From NCBI GenBank assembly GCA_034437455.1, contig DAOTUB010000034.1, positions 1-13,464 on the forward strand: DNA of 13,464 nucleotides, given 5' to 3'. The notes beneath the pieces are model-generated. The model was not told the DNA's origin, made no database searches, and saw only the letters and a program-made list of their open reading frames with translations. Below are positions 1-6,922 of this stretch, one piece after another (position 1 is the first letter of the stretch; the number at the start of each line of letters is the position of its first letter). The position numbers and the translations under genes were made by a program. This DNA comes from DAOTUB01 sp034437455. GTDB lineage: Bacteria > Chloroflexota > Anaerolineae > B4-G1.

Positions 1-1076
1 CGCTGGCCCAAGCTGGCTACGATGTAACGTTAGTCGCGCCAGCGGCGTTCGAGCACGAGGAGCGTGAAGGCGTCACCATCTTGGGCATTCCGCCAGCCGC
101 TTCGCGCGCGCAACGGATGCGCGTGTGGCGTGACGTTTTTCGTCGCGTGCGCACCCTCAAGCCGGAGGTCATTCATTTCCACGATCCCGAACTGCTGCTC
201 TTGGTCCCACTCTTTCGCCTGCACTTTGGCAAGCGCGTGAAGATCATCTATGACGTCCACGAATATTTCATCGCGGCGCTCACCTCCAAATACTGGATTC
301 CCGCATGGTTGCGGCCTATCGCTTCCCGCACAGCCGCCCTCTTAGAAAAACTGATCGTCCGGCAGACGGATGGGATCATCTGTGCCGTTAAAGGCCAATT
401 GCCTCTCTACAAGGCGGTTCCAGGCCCCAAAACCGTCGTGCGCAATCTACCATTAGCCAGCCTCTTCCAAAACGCCGAGCCGCATCCCGCGCTCGAAGCC
501 CCCGGCCTCAAGCTTATTTACGTGGGCTTGATTCTTCCCAAGCGAGCAATTGACATCCTGTTAGAGGCGATGCGCAATCTACACAAACAAGGACACAAGG
601 ATATTCACCTCTATCTCATCGGCCCCGAAACCTCACCGGCGTATATGCAAATGCTCCAGACCTTCATCGAAAAGCACGATCTGAATGCCCAAGTCCAATG
701 GCTGGGATATATACCCCCCCACGAACTCAAACACTATTTGGCAAACGCCGACGTGGGATTAGTCCCCGGTCTCTACATCCCCCAGTACAAAAATCCTGGG
801 CTGACGACCAAGCTATTTGAGTACTTGCTGATGGGCTTGCCGGTCCTCAGCGTTGATTATCCACATCGCAGGGTATACATTGAGGAATCCGATTGTGGCA
901 TCGTCGTGGAGGCTGAGGACGTGCAAGCCCATGTCGAGGCGATTCTCTGGTTTGATCAACATCCAGAAGAACGCTATGCGATGGGAAAACGCGGCCAGGC
1001 GATGGTCAGAGATCACTACATTTGGGAAGCAGAAGCGAAGCACTTACTCGAATTCTACAAGCAGATTGTGAGTTAA
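1..1076 (+). CDS. GT4-family glycosyltransferase, 5' truncated by the window edge
   Basis: The reading frame is open from base 3 (LAQAGYDVTLVAP...) with no start in the Rossmann-like N-terminus, so the true start lies upstream. The internal TTG at 81 is not the start. About 357 codons are visible, close to a full GT4 enzyme of 380-400 residues. GT-B features are seen: an N-domain acceptor segment HFHDPE then YDVHEY, the linker into the C-domain (LIYVGLILPKRAIDILLEAM), and the donor-binding segment around TTKLFEYLLMGLPVL with its conserved Glu. It probably transfers a sugar from a nucleotide-sugar donor to a lipid-linked glycan on the cytoplasmic face of the membrane. The stop overlaps the next start (TAATG, 1074-1078), which points to one operon with the epimerase. 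Acceptor and donor cannot be read from the sequence. Confidence 0.9.
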   Translation, partial: LAQAGYDVTLVAPAAFEHEEREGVTILGIPPAASRAQRMRVWRDVFRRVRTLKPEVIHFHDPELLLLVPLFRLHFGKRVKIIYDVHEYFIAALTSKYWIPAWLRPIASRTAALLEKLIVRQTDGIICAVKGQLPLYKAVPGPKTVVRNLPLASLFQNAEPHPALEAPGLKLIYVGLILPKRAIDILLEAMRNLHKQGHKDIHLYLIGPETSPAYMQMLQTFIEKHDLNAQVQWLGYIPPHELKHYLANADVGLVPGLYIPQYKNPGLTTKLFEYLLMGLPVLSVDYPHRRVYIEESDCGIVVEAEDVQAHVEAILWFDQHPEERYAMGKRGQAMVRDHYIWEAEAKHLLEFYKQIVS

Positions 1077-2146
1077 TGATGACTATGCACATTCTATCTA
1101 TCGTCGGCGCCCGCCCTCAATTCATCAAAGCCGCGCCGGTCAGCCGCGCCCTGCGCCAAGCAGCCCACGAGGTGCTCGTCCACACCGGTCAGCACTACGA
1201 CCGCGAAATGTCACGGATCTTCTTCGAAGAGCTACACATTCCCGAACCCGACTATAACCTTGGCGTTGGCTCTGGTCCCCACGGCCAACAGACCGGCCAG
1301 ATGCTCATCCGCATCGAAGAGGTGCTGCTACAGGAGCAACCTGATTGGGTGCTCGTCTACGGCGACACCAACTCGACCCTGGCTGGTACCCTCGCCGCCG
1401 TCAAGTTGCACATCCCCGTGGCCCACGTGGAAGCTGGGCTGCGCAGCTTTAACCGCGCGATGCCTGAGGAGCACAATCGTGTGCTGACCGATCACGCGGC
1501 GGATTTGCTCTTCTGCCCCACACAAAACGCGGTGGAGCTATTAGCGCGCGAAGGGATCACCACCGGCGTCCATCTGACCGGCGACGTGATGTACGATGCC
1601 TATCTCTACAACGTGCAGTTGGCCGAGCAGCGTTCTGACATTCTCTCGAAGCTGGACCTGGCTCCGAAAACATATGCCCTGGCGACTGTCCATCGCCCGT
1701 CTAACACCGATGATCCAGATCGATTGCGTGGAATTCTTGACGCGCTGGCGGCTTTAGATACACTGGTCGTGCTCCCGGCCCATCCTCGCACCCGTGAGGC
1801 GATGGATGTGATCGGCTATCGGGCGGGTGGCAATTTGCGCGTCATTGAGCCGATCGGGTACCTCGATATGCTGATGTTGGAAAAGCACGCTCTCCACATC
1901 CTCACCGATTCCGGCGGCGTGCAGAAGGAGGCCTACTTCGCCAGCGTGCCCTGTATCACCTTGCGCGAGGAGACCGAGTGGACGGAGACCCTCGAGGCGG
2001 GATGGAACACCCTCGTCGGCGCAGAGCCAGTGCGTATTTTGGATGCAGCGCGCAATTTCCATCCGCCCGCCGAACAGCCGCCGCTCTATGGCGATGGGCG
2101 AGCCAGCGAGCGTATCGCGACCATTCTCCAGGCCCAAGCTGGCTAA
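1076..2146 (+). CDS. wecB: Non-hydrolysing UDP-HexNAc 2-epimerase (WecB/WbpI/FnlC-like)
   Basis: A 356-residue protein of normal family length. It inverts C2 of a UDP-N-acetylhexosamine (UDP-GlcNAc to UDP-ManNAc in WecB) to supply a surface-glycan donor in the cytoplasm. All family signatures are present: GARPQFIKAAP with Lys18, HTGQHYD, YGDTNS with Asp97, HVEAGLRS with Glu119, MPEEHNR with Glu131/132, TVHRPSN with His206, and the TDSGGVQKEA nucleotide-binding loop. The segment after that loop reads LREETEWTETLEAGWN instead of the TERPE typical of WecB. I associate that variant with epimerases acting on modified sugars (WbpI or FnlC types), so the exact substrate is uncertain. I chose the ATG at 1076 for its TAATG overlap with the preceding stop; ATG 1079 and ATG 1085 (MHILSIVGARP) are alternatives. 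The next gene overlaps its stop in the same way. Confidence 0.93.
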   Translation: MMTMHILSIVGARPQFIKAAPVSRALRQAAHEVLVHTGQHYDREMSRIFFEELHIPEPDYNLGVGSGPHGQQTGQMLIRIEEVLLQEQPDWVLVYGDTNSTLAGTLAAVKLHIPVAHVEAGLRSFNRAMPEEHNRVLTDHAADLLFCPTQNAVELLAREGITTGVHLTGDVMYDAYLYNVQLAEQRSDILSKLDLAPKTYALATVHRPSNTDDPDRLRGILDALAALDTLVVLPAHPRTREAMDVIGYRAGGNLRVIEPIGYLDMLMLEKHALHILTDSGGVQKEAYFASVPCITLREETEWTETLEAGWNTLVGAEPVRILDAARNFHPPAEQPPLYGDGRASERIATILQAQAG

Positions 2147-3369
2147 TGCGCGTCCTGTATCTTTCTCAATACTTCCCCCCCGAAGCCGGCGCGACGCAAA
2201 CCCGCGCCTACGAAATGGCCACCGGCCTGATCCGCGCGGGACACCAGGTTACGATGCTCACCGAAGTGCCCAATCATCCTCAAGGTATCGTTCATCCTGC
2301 CTATCGGCGCAAACTCTGGGTGCGCGAGGATCTGGAGGGCATTGACGTCGTACACGTCTGGGTGAAGGCGTCGCCGGTCAAGACGATGCGCACGCGCCTG
2401 GCCTTCTACCTCACCTATATGGCAAACGCTACGCTGGCGGGATTGGCGCTACGAAGGAAATATGACGTGATCTATGCCACATCGCCGCCGTTGTTTGTGG
2501 GAGGTTCGGCTTTGGCCCTGAGTCATTTGCGACGCACGCCAATGATCTTCGAGGTGCGCGATCTCTGGCCCGAATCCGCCGTCGCTTTGGGCGAGCTAAC
2601 TAATCCACGCTTTATCCGCTGGGCCACTCGCCTGGAAGAGGCTTGCTACCAGCTTGCTCGGCGCGTCGTCGTTGTCACCCAAGGCATCCGCGAGCGCCTT
2701 GTTGAACGCGGCTTTGGTGATAAAGTCGAGTTGATTCCCAACGGCGCTAACACTGACCTCTTCCACTATCAGCCGAAAGCTGGACATGCGATCCGCCAGG
2801 AACTTGGTGTAGGTGATGCCTTCCTCGTGGTCTATGCTGGCATACATGGGATCGCCCAGGGACTGGAGACGGTGTTGCAAGCGGCCCACCGGCTACGAGG
2901 CAATCCTTCCATTCGATTCCTGATGATCGGCGATGGGCCGTGCAAGGCGGATTTGCTCGCGCTCAAGTCCCAGTTGGAGCTTCCCAACGTCACAATGCTT
3001 GATGCGCAGCCTCGTGAGGCCATTCCCGCTTATCTCTCCGCCGCCGATGTCGCACTTGCTCCCTTGCGCAAGCTGGAGATTTTCAAAGGCGCGCTTCCCT
3101 CCAAAATCTTCGACGCCTGGGCCTGTGAGTGCCCCGTGCTCCTCAGCATGGAAGGCGAGGCCCGCAAAGTTTTGGAGCGCGCGCAAGCTGGCCTCCACAT
3201 CGAACCGCAATCCCCGAAAGTAATGGCTCAAGCCATCCAATCCCTCGCGGCCGATCCGGTGCGCTGTCGGCAGTATGGACAAAATGGACGGCGCTTCGTT
3301 GAGCAGCACTACTCCCGCCAAGCCCAGGCGCGACATTTGGCAGCGTTGTTGGAAGGGTTAGATGTGTAA
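2146..3369 (+). CDS. GT4-family glycosyltransferase, WbuB-like
   Basis: A 407-residue GT-B enzyme, read from the ATG at 2146 that overlaps the epimerase stop (TAATG). The open frame extends upstream to 1978, but that part lies inside the epimerase. The N-terminus MRVLYLSQYFPPEAGATQTR and the later EVRDLWPESAVALG and VELIPNGANTD segments are typical of the WbuB-like GT4 group, whose known members transfer amino-deoxy sugars such as L-FucNAc in O-antigen or capsule synthesis. The C-domain carries YAGIHGIAQGLETVL and the donor-binding stretch FKGALPSKIFDAWACECPVL. Coupling to a 2-epimerase fits a role in adding an N-acetylated amino sugar; the sugar itself is inference. The gene is complete and is followed in the same frame by a fragment of another glycosyltransferase. 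Confidence 0.92.
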   Translation: MRVLYLSQYFPPEAGATQTRAYEMATGLIRAGHQVTMLTEVPNHPQGIVHPAYRRKLWVREDLEGIDVVHVWVKASPVKTMRTRLAFYLTYMANATLAGLALRRKYDVIYATSPPLFVGGSALALSHLRRTPMIFEVRDLWPESAVALGELTNPRFIRWATRLEEACYQLARRVVVVTQGIRERLVERGFGDKVELIPNGANTDLFHYQPKAGHAIRQELGVGDAFLVVYAGIHGIAQGLETVLQAAHRLRGNPSIRFLMIGDGPCKADLLALKSQLELPNVTMLDAQPREAIPAYLSAADVALAPLRKLEIFKGALPSKIFDAWACECPVLLSMEGEARKVLERAQAGLHIEPQSPKVMAQAIQSLAADPVRCRQYGQNGRRFVEQHYSRQAQARHLAALLEGLDV

Positions 3370-3456
3370 CTCGCTCGCGTCGACGAGTTCAGCGCCCGCA
3401 AGATGGCCAGCGACATCGAAGCACTTTACGAGAGGCTTTTGGCGGAATGCACGTAA
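3370..3456 (+). pseudogene. C-terminal remnant of a glycosyltransferase
   Basis: Directly after the WbuB-like stop, in the same frame, 28 codons remain open up to TAA 3454-3456. They read LARVDEFSARKMASDIEA followed by LYERLLAECT. The pattern F-S-x-x-x-M-x-x-x-x-E-x-L-Y-x-x-L-L is the usual last helix of GT4 enzymes. The preceding gene already ends in its own version of this helix (HYSRQAQARHLAALLEG), so this is a second tail without a body. It has no start codon context or RBS. The simplest reading is that a further glycosyltransferase gene once lay here and lost most of its length by deletion, perhaps when the following gene arrived. It is short, so chance resemblance cannot be excluded. 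Confidence 0.55.
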
Positions 3457-3485
3457 GTGAATGATTCAGGAGCTTGTTTGTTCTC

Positions 3486-3513
3486 TTGCTCTGATGCTAC
3501 ACTGTGGTACAAT
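3486..3513 (+). promoter_or_regulatory. Probable sigma70-type promoter with extended -10
   Basis: A -35-like TTGCTC at 3486-3491 is followed by 16 bp and then TACAAT at 3508-3513. The TG at 3505-3506 makes an extended -10 (TGGTACAAT). It lies about 35 bp upstream of the DUF3782-type gene, inside an otherwise coupled glycosyltransferase operon, so that gene and perhaps the last glycosyltransferase can be transcribed independently. Confidence 0.55.
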
Positions 3514-3548
3514 AGTGTGAGGCGACAGATAAGCTGGGAACGGTGACG

Positions 3549-4367
3549 ATGGTGATGAACCCACAACCAGAGATTCCCGCGGTGTTGCAGCACAAGCTGG
3601 GCGCAGACGGGGCCAACGCTCTGACGGAGATGATGCAGATCTTCTGGCGAGAGCGTCTCCGGGAACTGGAGGATGCCGCCTGGCAGCGAACCGAGAATCG
3701 ACTGGCCAGGGTAGAGGCAGCTATTGAGCAGCTGGCGGAAGCCCAGCGTCGCACCGAGGAACGTGTGGAGAGGCTGGAGGCGGTCGTTGAGCGACTGGCG
3801 GAGGCTCAACGTCGCACCGAGGAGCGCGTGGAGAGACTGGAGGCGGCCGTCGAGCGACTGGCAGAGGCCCAACGTCGCACCGAGGAACAGGTAGCAGCCC
3901 TGGTCATAGCCCAACGTCGCACCGAGAAAGGGATGCGCCAGTTAACCGAGGGGATGGATGCACTACGTCGACAGGTAGGCGCCCTTTCCGAGAACGTCGG
4001 GTTTGGTCTGGAGGGCATCGCTCGCATCGTCCTGCCGGGCTATCTGGAGCGCCACTTGGGTATGAAGGTGCTTGGCCCCCTGGGCGAGGAGCTGAACCCG
4101 CGCATTCTGGGGCCAGAGGGTCAAGAGGATGAGTTCGACCTCTACGGCGTGGGACTTCGAGATGGAGAGGAAGTAACCATCGTTGGTGAGGTGAAAAGCC
4201 GCATCTACAGCGATGACGTATACAGCTTCCTCCAACGCATAGAAAAGGTCAGCCCCGCACTTCCCGAAAAGATGCTGTCCGTTCTTTTCGGGTACAACGT
4301 CCATCCGCGTGCCCGAGAGGAAGCAGAGAAGGTGGGCCTCCTCCTGGTGGCCGCCTATCAACGATAG
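3549..4367 (+). CDS. DUF3782-type protein: coiled coil plus PD-(D/E)XK nuclease-like domain
   Basis: A 272-residue protein read from ATG 3549, which sits 8 bp after GGGAA (3536-3540); GTG 3543 is an in-frame alternative without room for an RBS. Residues 1-50 are helical. A long coiled coil with three near-identical 21-residue units (RLEAAVERLAEAQRRTEERVE type) then leads to a C-terminal domain of about 130 residues. That domain has a PD-(D/E)XK-like core: EDEFDLYG (Asp197) and VGEVKS (Glu214, Lys216). The architecture matches the DUF3782 family, common in thermophilic bacteria and archaea. Its function is not established; the fold suggests nucleic-acid binding or cleavage. It has its own promoter and stands inside a glycan operon it has no obvious role in, next to a glycosyltransferase remnant, which hints at insertion. 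The next start follows its stop by 2 bp. Confidence 0.85.
   Translation: MVMNPQPEIPAVLQHKLGADGANALTEMMQIFWRERLRELEDAAWQRTENRLARVEAAIEQLAEAQRRTEERVERLEAVVERLAEAQRRTEERVERLEAAVERLAEAQRRTEEQVAALVIAQRRTEKGMRQLTEGMDALRRQVGALSENVGFGLEGIARIVLPGYLERHLGMKVLGPLGEELNPRILGPEGQEDEFDLYGVGLRDGEEVTIVGEVKSRIYSDDVYSFLQRIEKVSPALPEKMLSVLFGYNVHPRAREEAEKVGLLLVAAYQR
3708..3896 (+). repeat. Three tandem 63-bp in-frame repeats encoding coiled coil
   Basis: Units begin at 3708, 3771 and 3834, each 63 bp (21 codons, three heptads) with only a few substitutions. A shortened unit follows, with the AQRRTE motif recurring 14 codons later (LAEAQRRTE at 3858, LVIAQRRTE at 3900). The length is a whole number of heptads, so copies can be gained or lost without breaking the coiled coil. 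Confidence 0.85.
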
Positions 4368-4369
4368 CG

Positions 4370-5503
4370 TTGATCACCCTCGACGTTTCTGCCGCCGTAC
4401 ACCGTCGCGCCGGCCTGGGGCGCTATGCCGAGAGCCTGACCCGCGCCCTCATTGCTACTGATCCTGGCCGTTACGCCTTGTTCTACAACCGGGAGCAGGG
4501 CATCGAGCCGCTGGCAGGCCTGGAGCATCTGCCCACCCGCACCGTCGCCCTGGGCTACAAACCGTGGCGCATGCTTGCCTGGCTGGGGCAACTGGCCCGC
4601 TTTGGCTTCGACCGACTTGTCCCAGATGCCGAGCTCTTCCACGCCACCGAGCACCTCCTGCTGCCGTTACGCTCTATCCCTACCGTCCTCACCGTCCATG
4701 ACCTTATCTTTCGCCATCTGCCCGAACATCACAAGCCGCTCAACCGCTGGTACCTGAACCTGACCCTGCCGCTTTACTGCCGCCGGGCCTCTCACATCAT
4801 CGCCGTCTCTGATTGCACCCGGCGCGACTTGGTGGCGGCTTATGGACTCCCGCCGGAAAAAATCACCGTCATTCACGAGGCGGCCGATCCCCGCTTCTGC
4901 CCTCAGCCGCCCGAGGCGATAGATGGTGTGTGCGCCCACTACGGTCTGCCAGATCGCTATTTGCTCTTTGTCAGCACGATCGAGCCGCGCAAGAACCTGA
5001 CCCGGCTGCTGGAGGCCTTCGAGATTGTACACGCCGAAGGGTTGACCGACGGACTGGTCATCGTGGGGAAACGGGGTTGGCTCTATGGCGATTTTTTTGC
5101 CCGGCTGGAGCGATCCTCCGTGCGGGGCGCCGTCCTCCTCTCCGGCTACGTGCCGGATGAAGACCTGCCCGCTATCTATAGCGGGGCGCAGGCATTCGTC
5201 TTGCCCAGCCTTTACGAGGGCTTTGGCCTGCCGGTGCTGGAGGCGATGGCCTGCGACGCGCCGGTGGCGTGCAGCAACGCATCCGCTCTGCCCGAAGTGG
5301 CAGGGAACGCTGCTTTGTTCTTCGATCCCCACGACGCGAGCGCCATCACTAACGTCTTGCGCCGTCTGTTGGGCGACGCCGAATTGCGTGAGACTCTGCG
5401 GCAGCGCGGCCTTGAGCAAGCGGCCACGTTTTCGTGGAACCGCGTGGCCGCCGAGACGCAGGCGGTATACGATACCGCTTTGAGAGCGGGCGGATCGTCT
5501 TGA
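4370..5503 (+). CDS. GT4-family glycosyltransferase (mannosyltransferase-like)
   Basis: A 377-residue complete GT-B enzyme. The start is TTG 4370, two bases after the preceding stop; no ATG or GTG in frame fits the N-terminus, which reads ITLDVSAAVHRRAGLGRYAE and corresponds to the usual D-x-R...GIGRY opening of this GT4 subgroup. Other signatures are TVHDLIFRHLPEHH, IIAVSDCTRRDLV, the linker FVSTIEPRKNLTRLLEAF, and the donor-binding E-x7-E motif in PSLYEGFGLPVLEAMA followed by NASALPEVAGNAALFFDP. It probably adds a hexose (many relatives use GDP-mannose) to the glycan whose precursors are made by the upstream genes. The weak TTG start and close spacing suggest translational coupling to the DUF3782-type gene. 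It ends 15 bp from a convergent gene, with no obvious terminator hairpin between them. Confidence 0.93.
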   Translation: MITLDVSAAVHRRAGLGRYAESLTRALIATDPGRYALFYNREQGIEPLAGLEHLPTRTVALGYKPWRMLAWLGQLARFGFDRLVPDAELFHATEHLLLPLRSIPTVLTVHDLIFRHLPEHHKPLNRWYLNLTLPLYCRRASHIIAVSDCTRRDLVAAYGLPPEKITVIHEAADPRFCPQPPEAIDGVCAHYGLPDRYLLFVSTIEPRKNLTRLLEAFEIVHAEGLTDGLVIVGKRGWLYGDFFARLERSSVRGAVLLSGYVPDEDLPAIYSGAQAFVLPSLYEGFGLPVLEAMACDAPVACSNASALPEVAGNAALFFDPHDASAITNVLRRLLGDAELRETLRQRGLEQAATFSWNRVAAETQAVYDTALRAGGSS

Positions 5504-5518
5504 GCAGTTCGCGCGGCC

Positions 5519-6286
5519 TTATTTGAGCTCGTTCAGGCGCCGTGCCGCCATTTGGACCGGAACGCCGAACCGGGTTGCCAGATCCTCCAACAGATCTTCA
5601 AAGGGAGCGTCGGCGTGGTCATTTTGCATCCAGACTGCCGGCATCATCAAGCAGCGGGCGAAAAAGTCGCTGGAGATGTTGGGCGGCGCGTGATCGGGCC
5701 AGTGCAGTTCGGCGGCGCGGGAAGAGCGACAGAAAGCGACGTACAGTTCCCTCGCTACGCCGGCGCGCTGAATGGTGGAGGGGTAGGCGAGGTCCACGAC
5801 GATCACTCGCGAGCCATTGGGCAGGGAGCGGTAGGCGACATCGTACAGCCCCAGACGTAGCTCCAGGAGGTTCAGGCGCTTAAAGATAGGGAGCGGATTT
5901 TGGAGCATGCTTCGCACAGGCACGGGTGGGCCTTCAATGCCCCAAGCCTCCAGGACTCCAAGCGCCAGGCTTTCGATGAGAAAGCTCTCTGTGCCGGAGA
6001 GGGTTTCGTCGAGATATTCTTGTTCTTCTTTCCTGGTCCACAGCCGCGTTGAAACTGTGTCTGCCAAAGGAGGAGAATAGCTCTCCCGATCCTTTAGCCA
6101 TTCATATAACTGCTCAGCAAATTCCTGAATCGAGTCGGCCTTGACAGACGTGACAAATTCTCTTTCCTCGTCGCTGAGATCGAACTTGTCCAGGAGGGCA
6201 GGTTGTTTGCTACCCAGTAAATCGTCGCAGAACTCGTGATCTATCAGCGCGACGCCGATCAGGCTCTGGAGCGCCATTTGTGACAT
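5519..6286 (-). CDS. NHLP-clan (Os1348-like) domain fused to a degenerate ImmA/IrrE-like domain
   Basis: A 255-residue protein starting at ATG 6286, with GGAGG (complement of 6292-6296) 5 bp upstream; the open frame to 6367 overlaps the preceding gene and lacks an RBS. Residues 5-67 (LQSLIGVALIDHEFCDDLL ... LLDKFDLSDEEREF ... FAEQLYEWL) are clearly paralogous to the small protein encoded upstream and resemble NHLP-clan, Os1348-type leader-like domains. Residues about 145-255 resemble the ImmA/IrrE metallopeptidase family: a strand RVIVVDLAY, a helix where HExxH should be, FARCLMMP (209-216) and RFGVPVQMAARRL (239-251). At the active site the sequence reads R179-E180-L-Y-V183, so both zinc-binding histidines are missing and peptidase activity is unlikely. 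A binding or adaptor role is inference. It is the last gene of a three-gene unit. Confidence 0.72.
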   Translation of the reverse strand: MSQMALQSLIGVALIDHEFCDDLLGSKQPALLDKFDLSDEEREFVTSVKADSIQEFAEQLYEWLKDRESYSPPLADTVSTRLWTRKEEQEYLDETLSGTESFLIESLALGVLEAWGIEGPPVPVRSMLQNPLPIFKRLNLLELRLGLYDVAYRSLPNGSRVIVVDLAYPSTIQRAGVARELYVAFCRSSRAAELHWPDHAPPNISSDFFARCLMMPAVWMQNDHADAPFEDLLEDLATRFGVPVQMAARRLNELK

Positions 6287-6326
6287 GACAACCTCCAATG
6301 GAAAGGAGTTGGTATTTGGATCAAGT

Positions 6327-6545
6327 TCAGGCTTGCTTGCTATAGTCTTGACAGAGCACCCCTGCAAAGCCTTCCAACGTGTCGGCCTGCACCGCCAATA
6401 GGGTCTCTCGTTCTGTTTCTGTCAGGTCTAGAGCGTCCAGCAATTCCCTGCGGTGGCCGTTTAGTAGCCCATCACAGAAAACGGTATCGGTGAGAGCCAG
6501 CCAGATCAGTTTGTCAATTGTACGCGTGCCAAGGTTGTCTTTCAT
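6327..6545 (-). CDS. Small NHLP-clan (Os1348-like) protein
   Basis: A 72-residue protein starting at ATG 6545, preceded by GAGGGG (complement of 6553-6558) at 7-bp spacing. The whole chain is one leader-like helical domain: IDKLIWLALTDTVFCDGLL, then LLDALDLTETERETLL, then QADTLEGFAGVLC, ending DYSKQA. It matches the N-terminal domain of the next gene at roughly 40 % of positions, including AL-D--FCD-LL, LLD--DL---ERE and V-AD----FA--L. NHLP/Nif11-clan proteins often serve as RiPP precursor leaders. Here the tail after the domain is very short and holds one Cys, and no modification enzyme is nearby, so a precursor role is not shown. It lies 40 bp before the fusion gene and 74 bp after the secreted-peptide gene, all on one strand. 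Confidence 0.75.
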   Translation of the reverse strand: MKDNLGTRTIDKLIWLALTDTVFCDGLLNGHRRELLDALDLTETERETLLAVQADTLEGFAGVLCQDYSKQA

Positions 6546-6619
6546 TTCGATTCCCCTCGTTAGTTTGTAAGCGCTTATTGATCGCTCGTGGAGATACGCA
6601 CGTCGCGCGTAGGTATGGT

Positions 6620-6790
6620 TTATCCTCCACCTGTTCCAGTGCCGGCACCGCCTTCTGGACCTACCAATATGCCATGTGGCTCATACCACATTTCTGCTGC
6701 ACCGGTTAGAGGCTCTGCTACGACGGAGCCAAGAGCCAGCGCCAGGAACAACACCACGCTCATCAGTATCAGACCAAGTTTGTTTTTCAT
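6620..6790 (-). CDS. Small secreted glycine-tailed peptide (56 aa)
   Basis: ATG 6790 has a good AAGGAG (complement of 6798-6803) at 7-bp spacing and a -10 element about 43 bp upstream. The open frame continues to 6976, but that extension runs through the promoter and a mobile element and is not coding. Residues 1-25 form a textbook Sec signal peptide: MKNK, a hydrophobic core of about 18 residues, then GSVVA with small residues at -3 and -1. The predicted mature part is 31 residues, beginning EPLTGAAEMWYEPHG and ending GGAGTGTGGG, with no cysteine. I do not recognise a family. It is the first gene of the NHLP unit and the most strongly equipped for expression, so it may be the exported product the locus exists to make. 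Confidence 0.7.
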   Translation of the reverse strand: MKNKLGLILMSVVLFLALALGSVVAEPLTGAAEMWYEPHGILVGPEGGAGTGTGGG

Positions 6791-6832
6791 GTCTATTCTC
6801 CTTATCTGTGGATGTCGAACAAATTTGACTCT

Positions 6833-6868
6833 ATTGTAGCAGATGCCTCTAAACAAACCTCTAAACAA
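6833..6868 (-). promoter_or_regulatory. Activator-type promoter with tandem 11-bp repeats for the peptide/NHLP unit
   Basis: On the - strand, TACAAT (complement of 6833-6838) is a good -10, but no -35 hexamer occurs at 15-18 bp. In that zone stand two exact copies of TTGTTTAGAGG (complement of 6858-6868 and 6846-6856), repeated at 12-bp period. The downstream copy ends 7 bp from the -10. BTAD/SARP activators are known to bind direct repeats at about one helical turn close to the -10, so the adjacent BTAD regulator is the obvious candidate ligand. Confidence 0.65.
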
Positions 6869-6922
6869 CGTTGCGTTACGATAGAGATTGCCGATAAAGA
6901 ATAGGAGAACCTTGTGGGTGAT

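Noticed and set aside
1978..2145. Longer N-terminus of the WbuB-like glycosyltransferase
   Set aside because: This stretch lies inside the epimerase gene in another frame, and the GT-B fold starts at ATG 2146.
3708..3932. CRISPR-like or non-coding satellite repeat
   Set aside because: The 63-bp units have no spacers and are in-frame coding repeats of a coiled coil.
4667..5419. Long antisense open frames over the glycosyltransferases and other genes
   Set aside because: These are shadow frames of G+C-rich genes, without RBSs or recognisable domains.
5519..6790. Calling the peptide/NHLP unit a RiPP biosynthetic cluster
   Set aside because: No modification enzyme, leader peptidase or dedicated transporter is visible, and the NHLP protein has almost no core after its leader-like domain.
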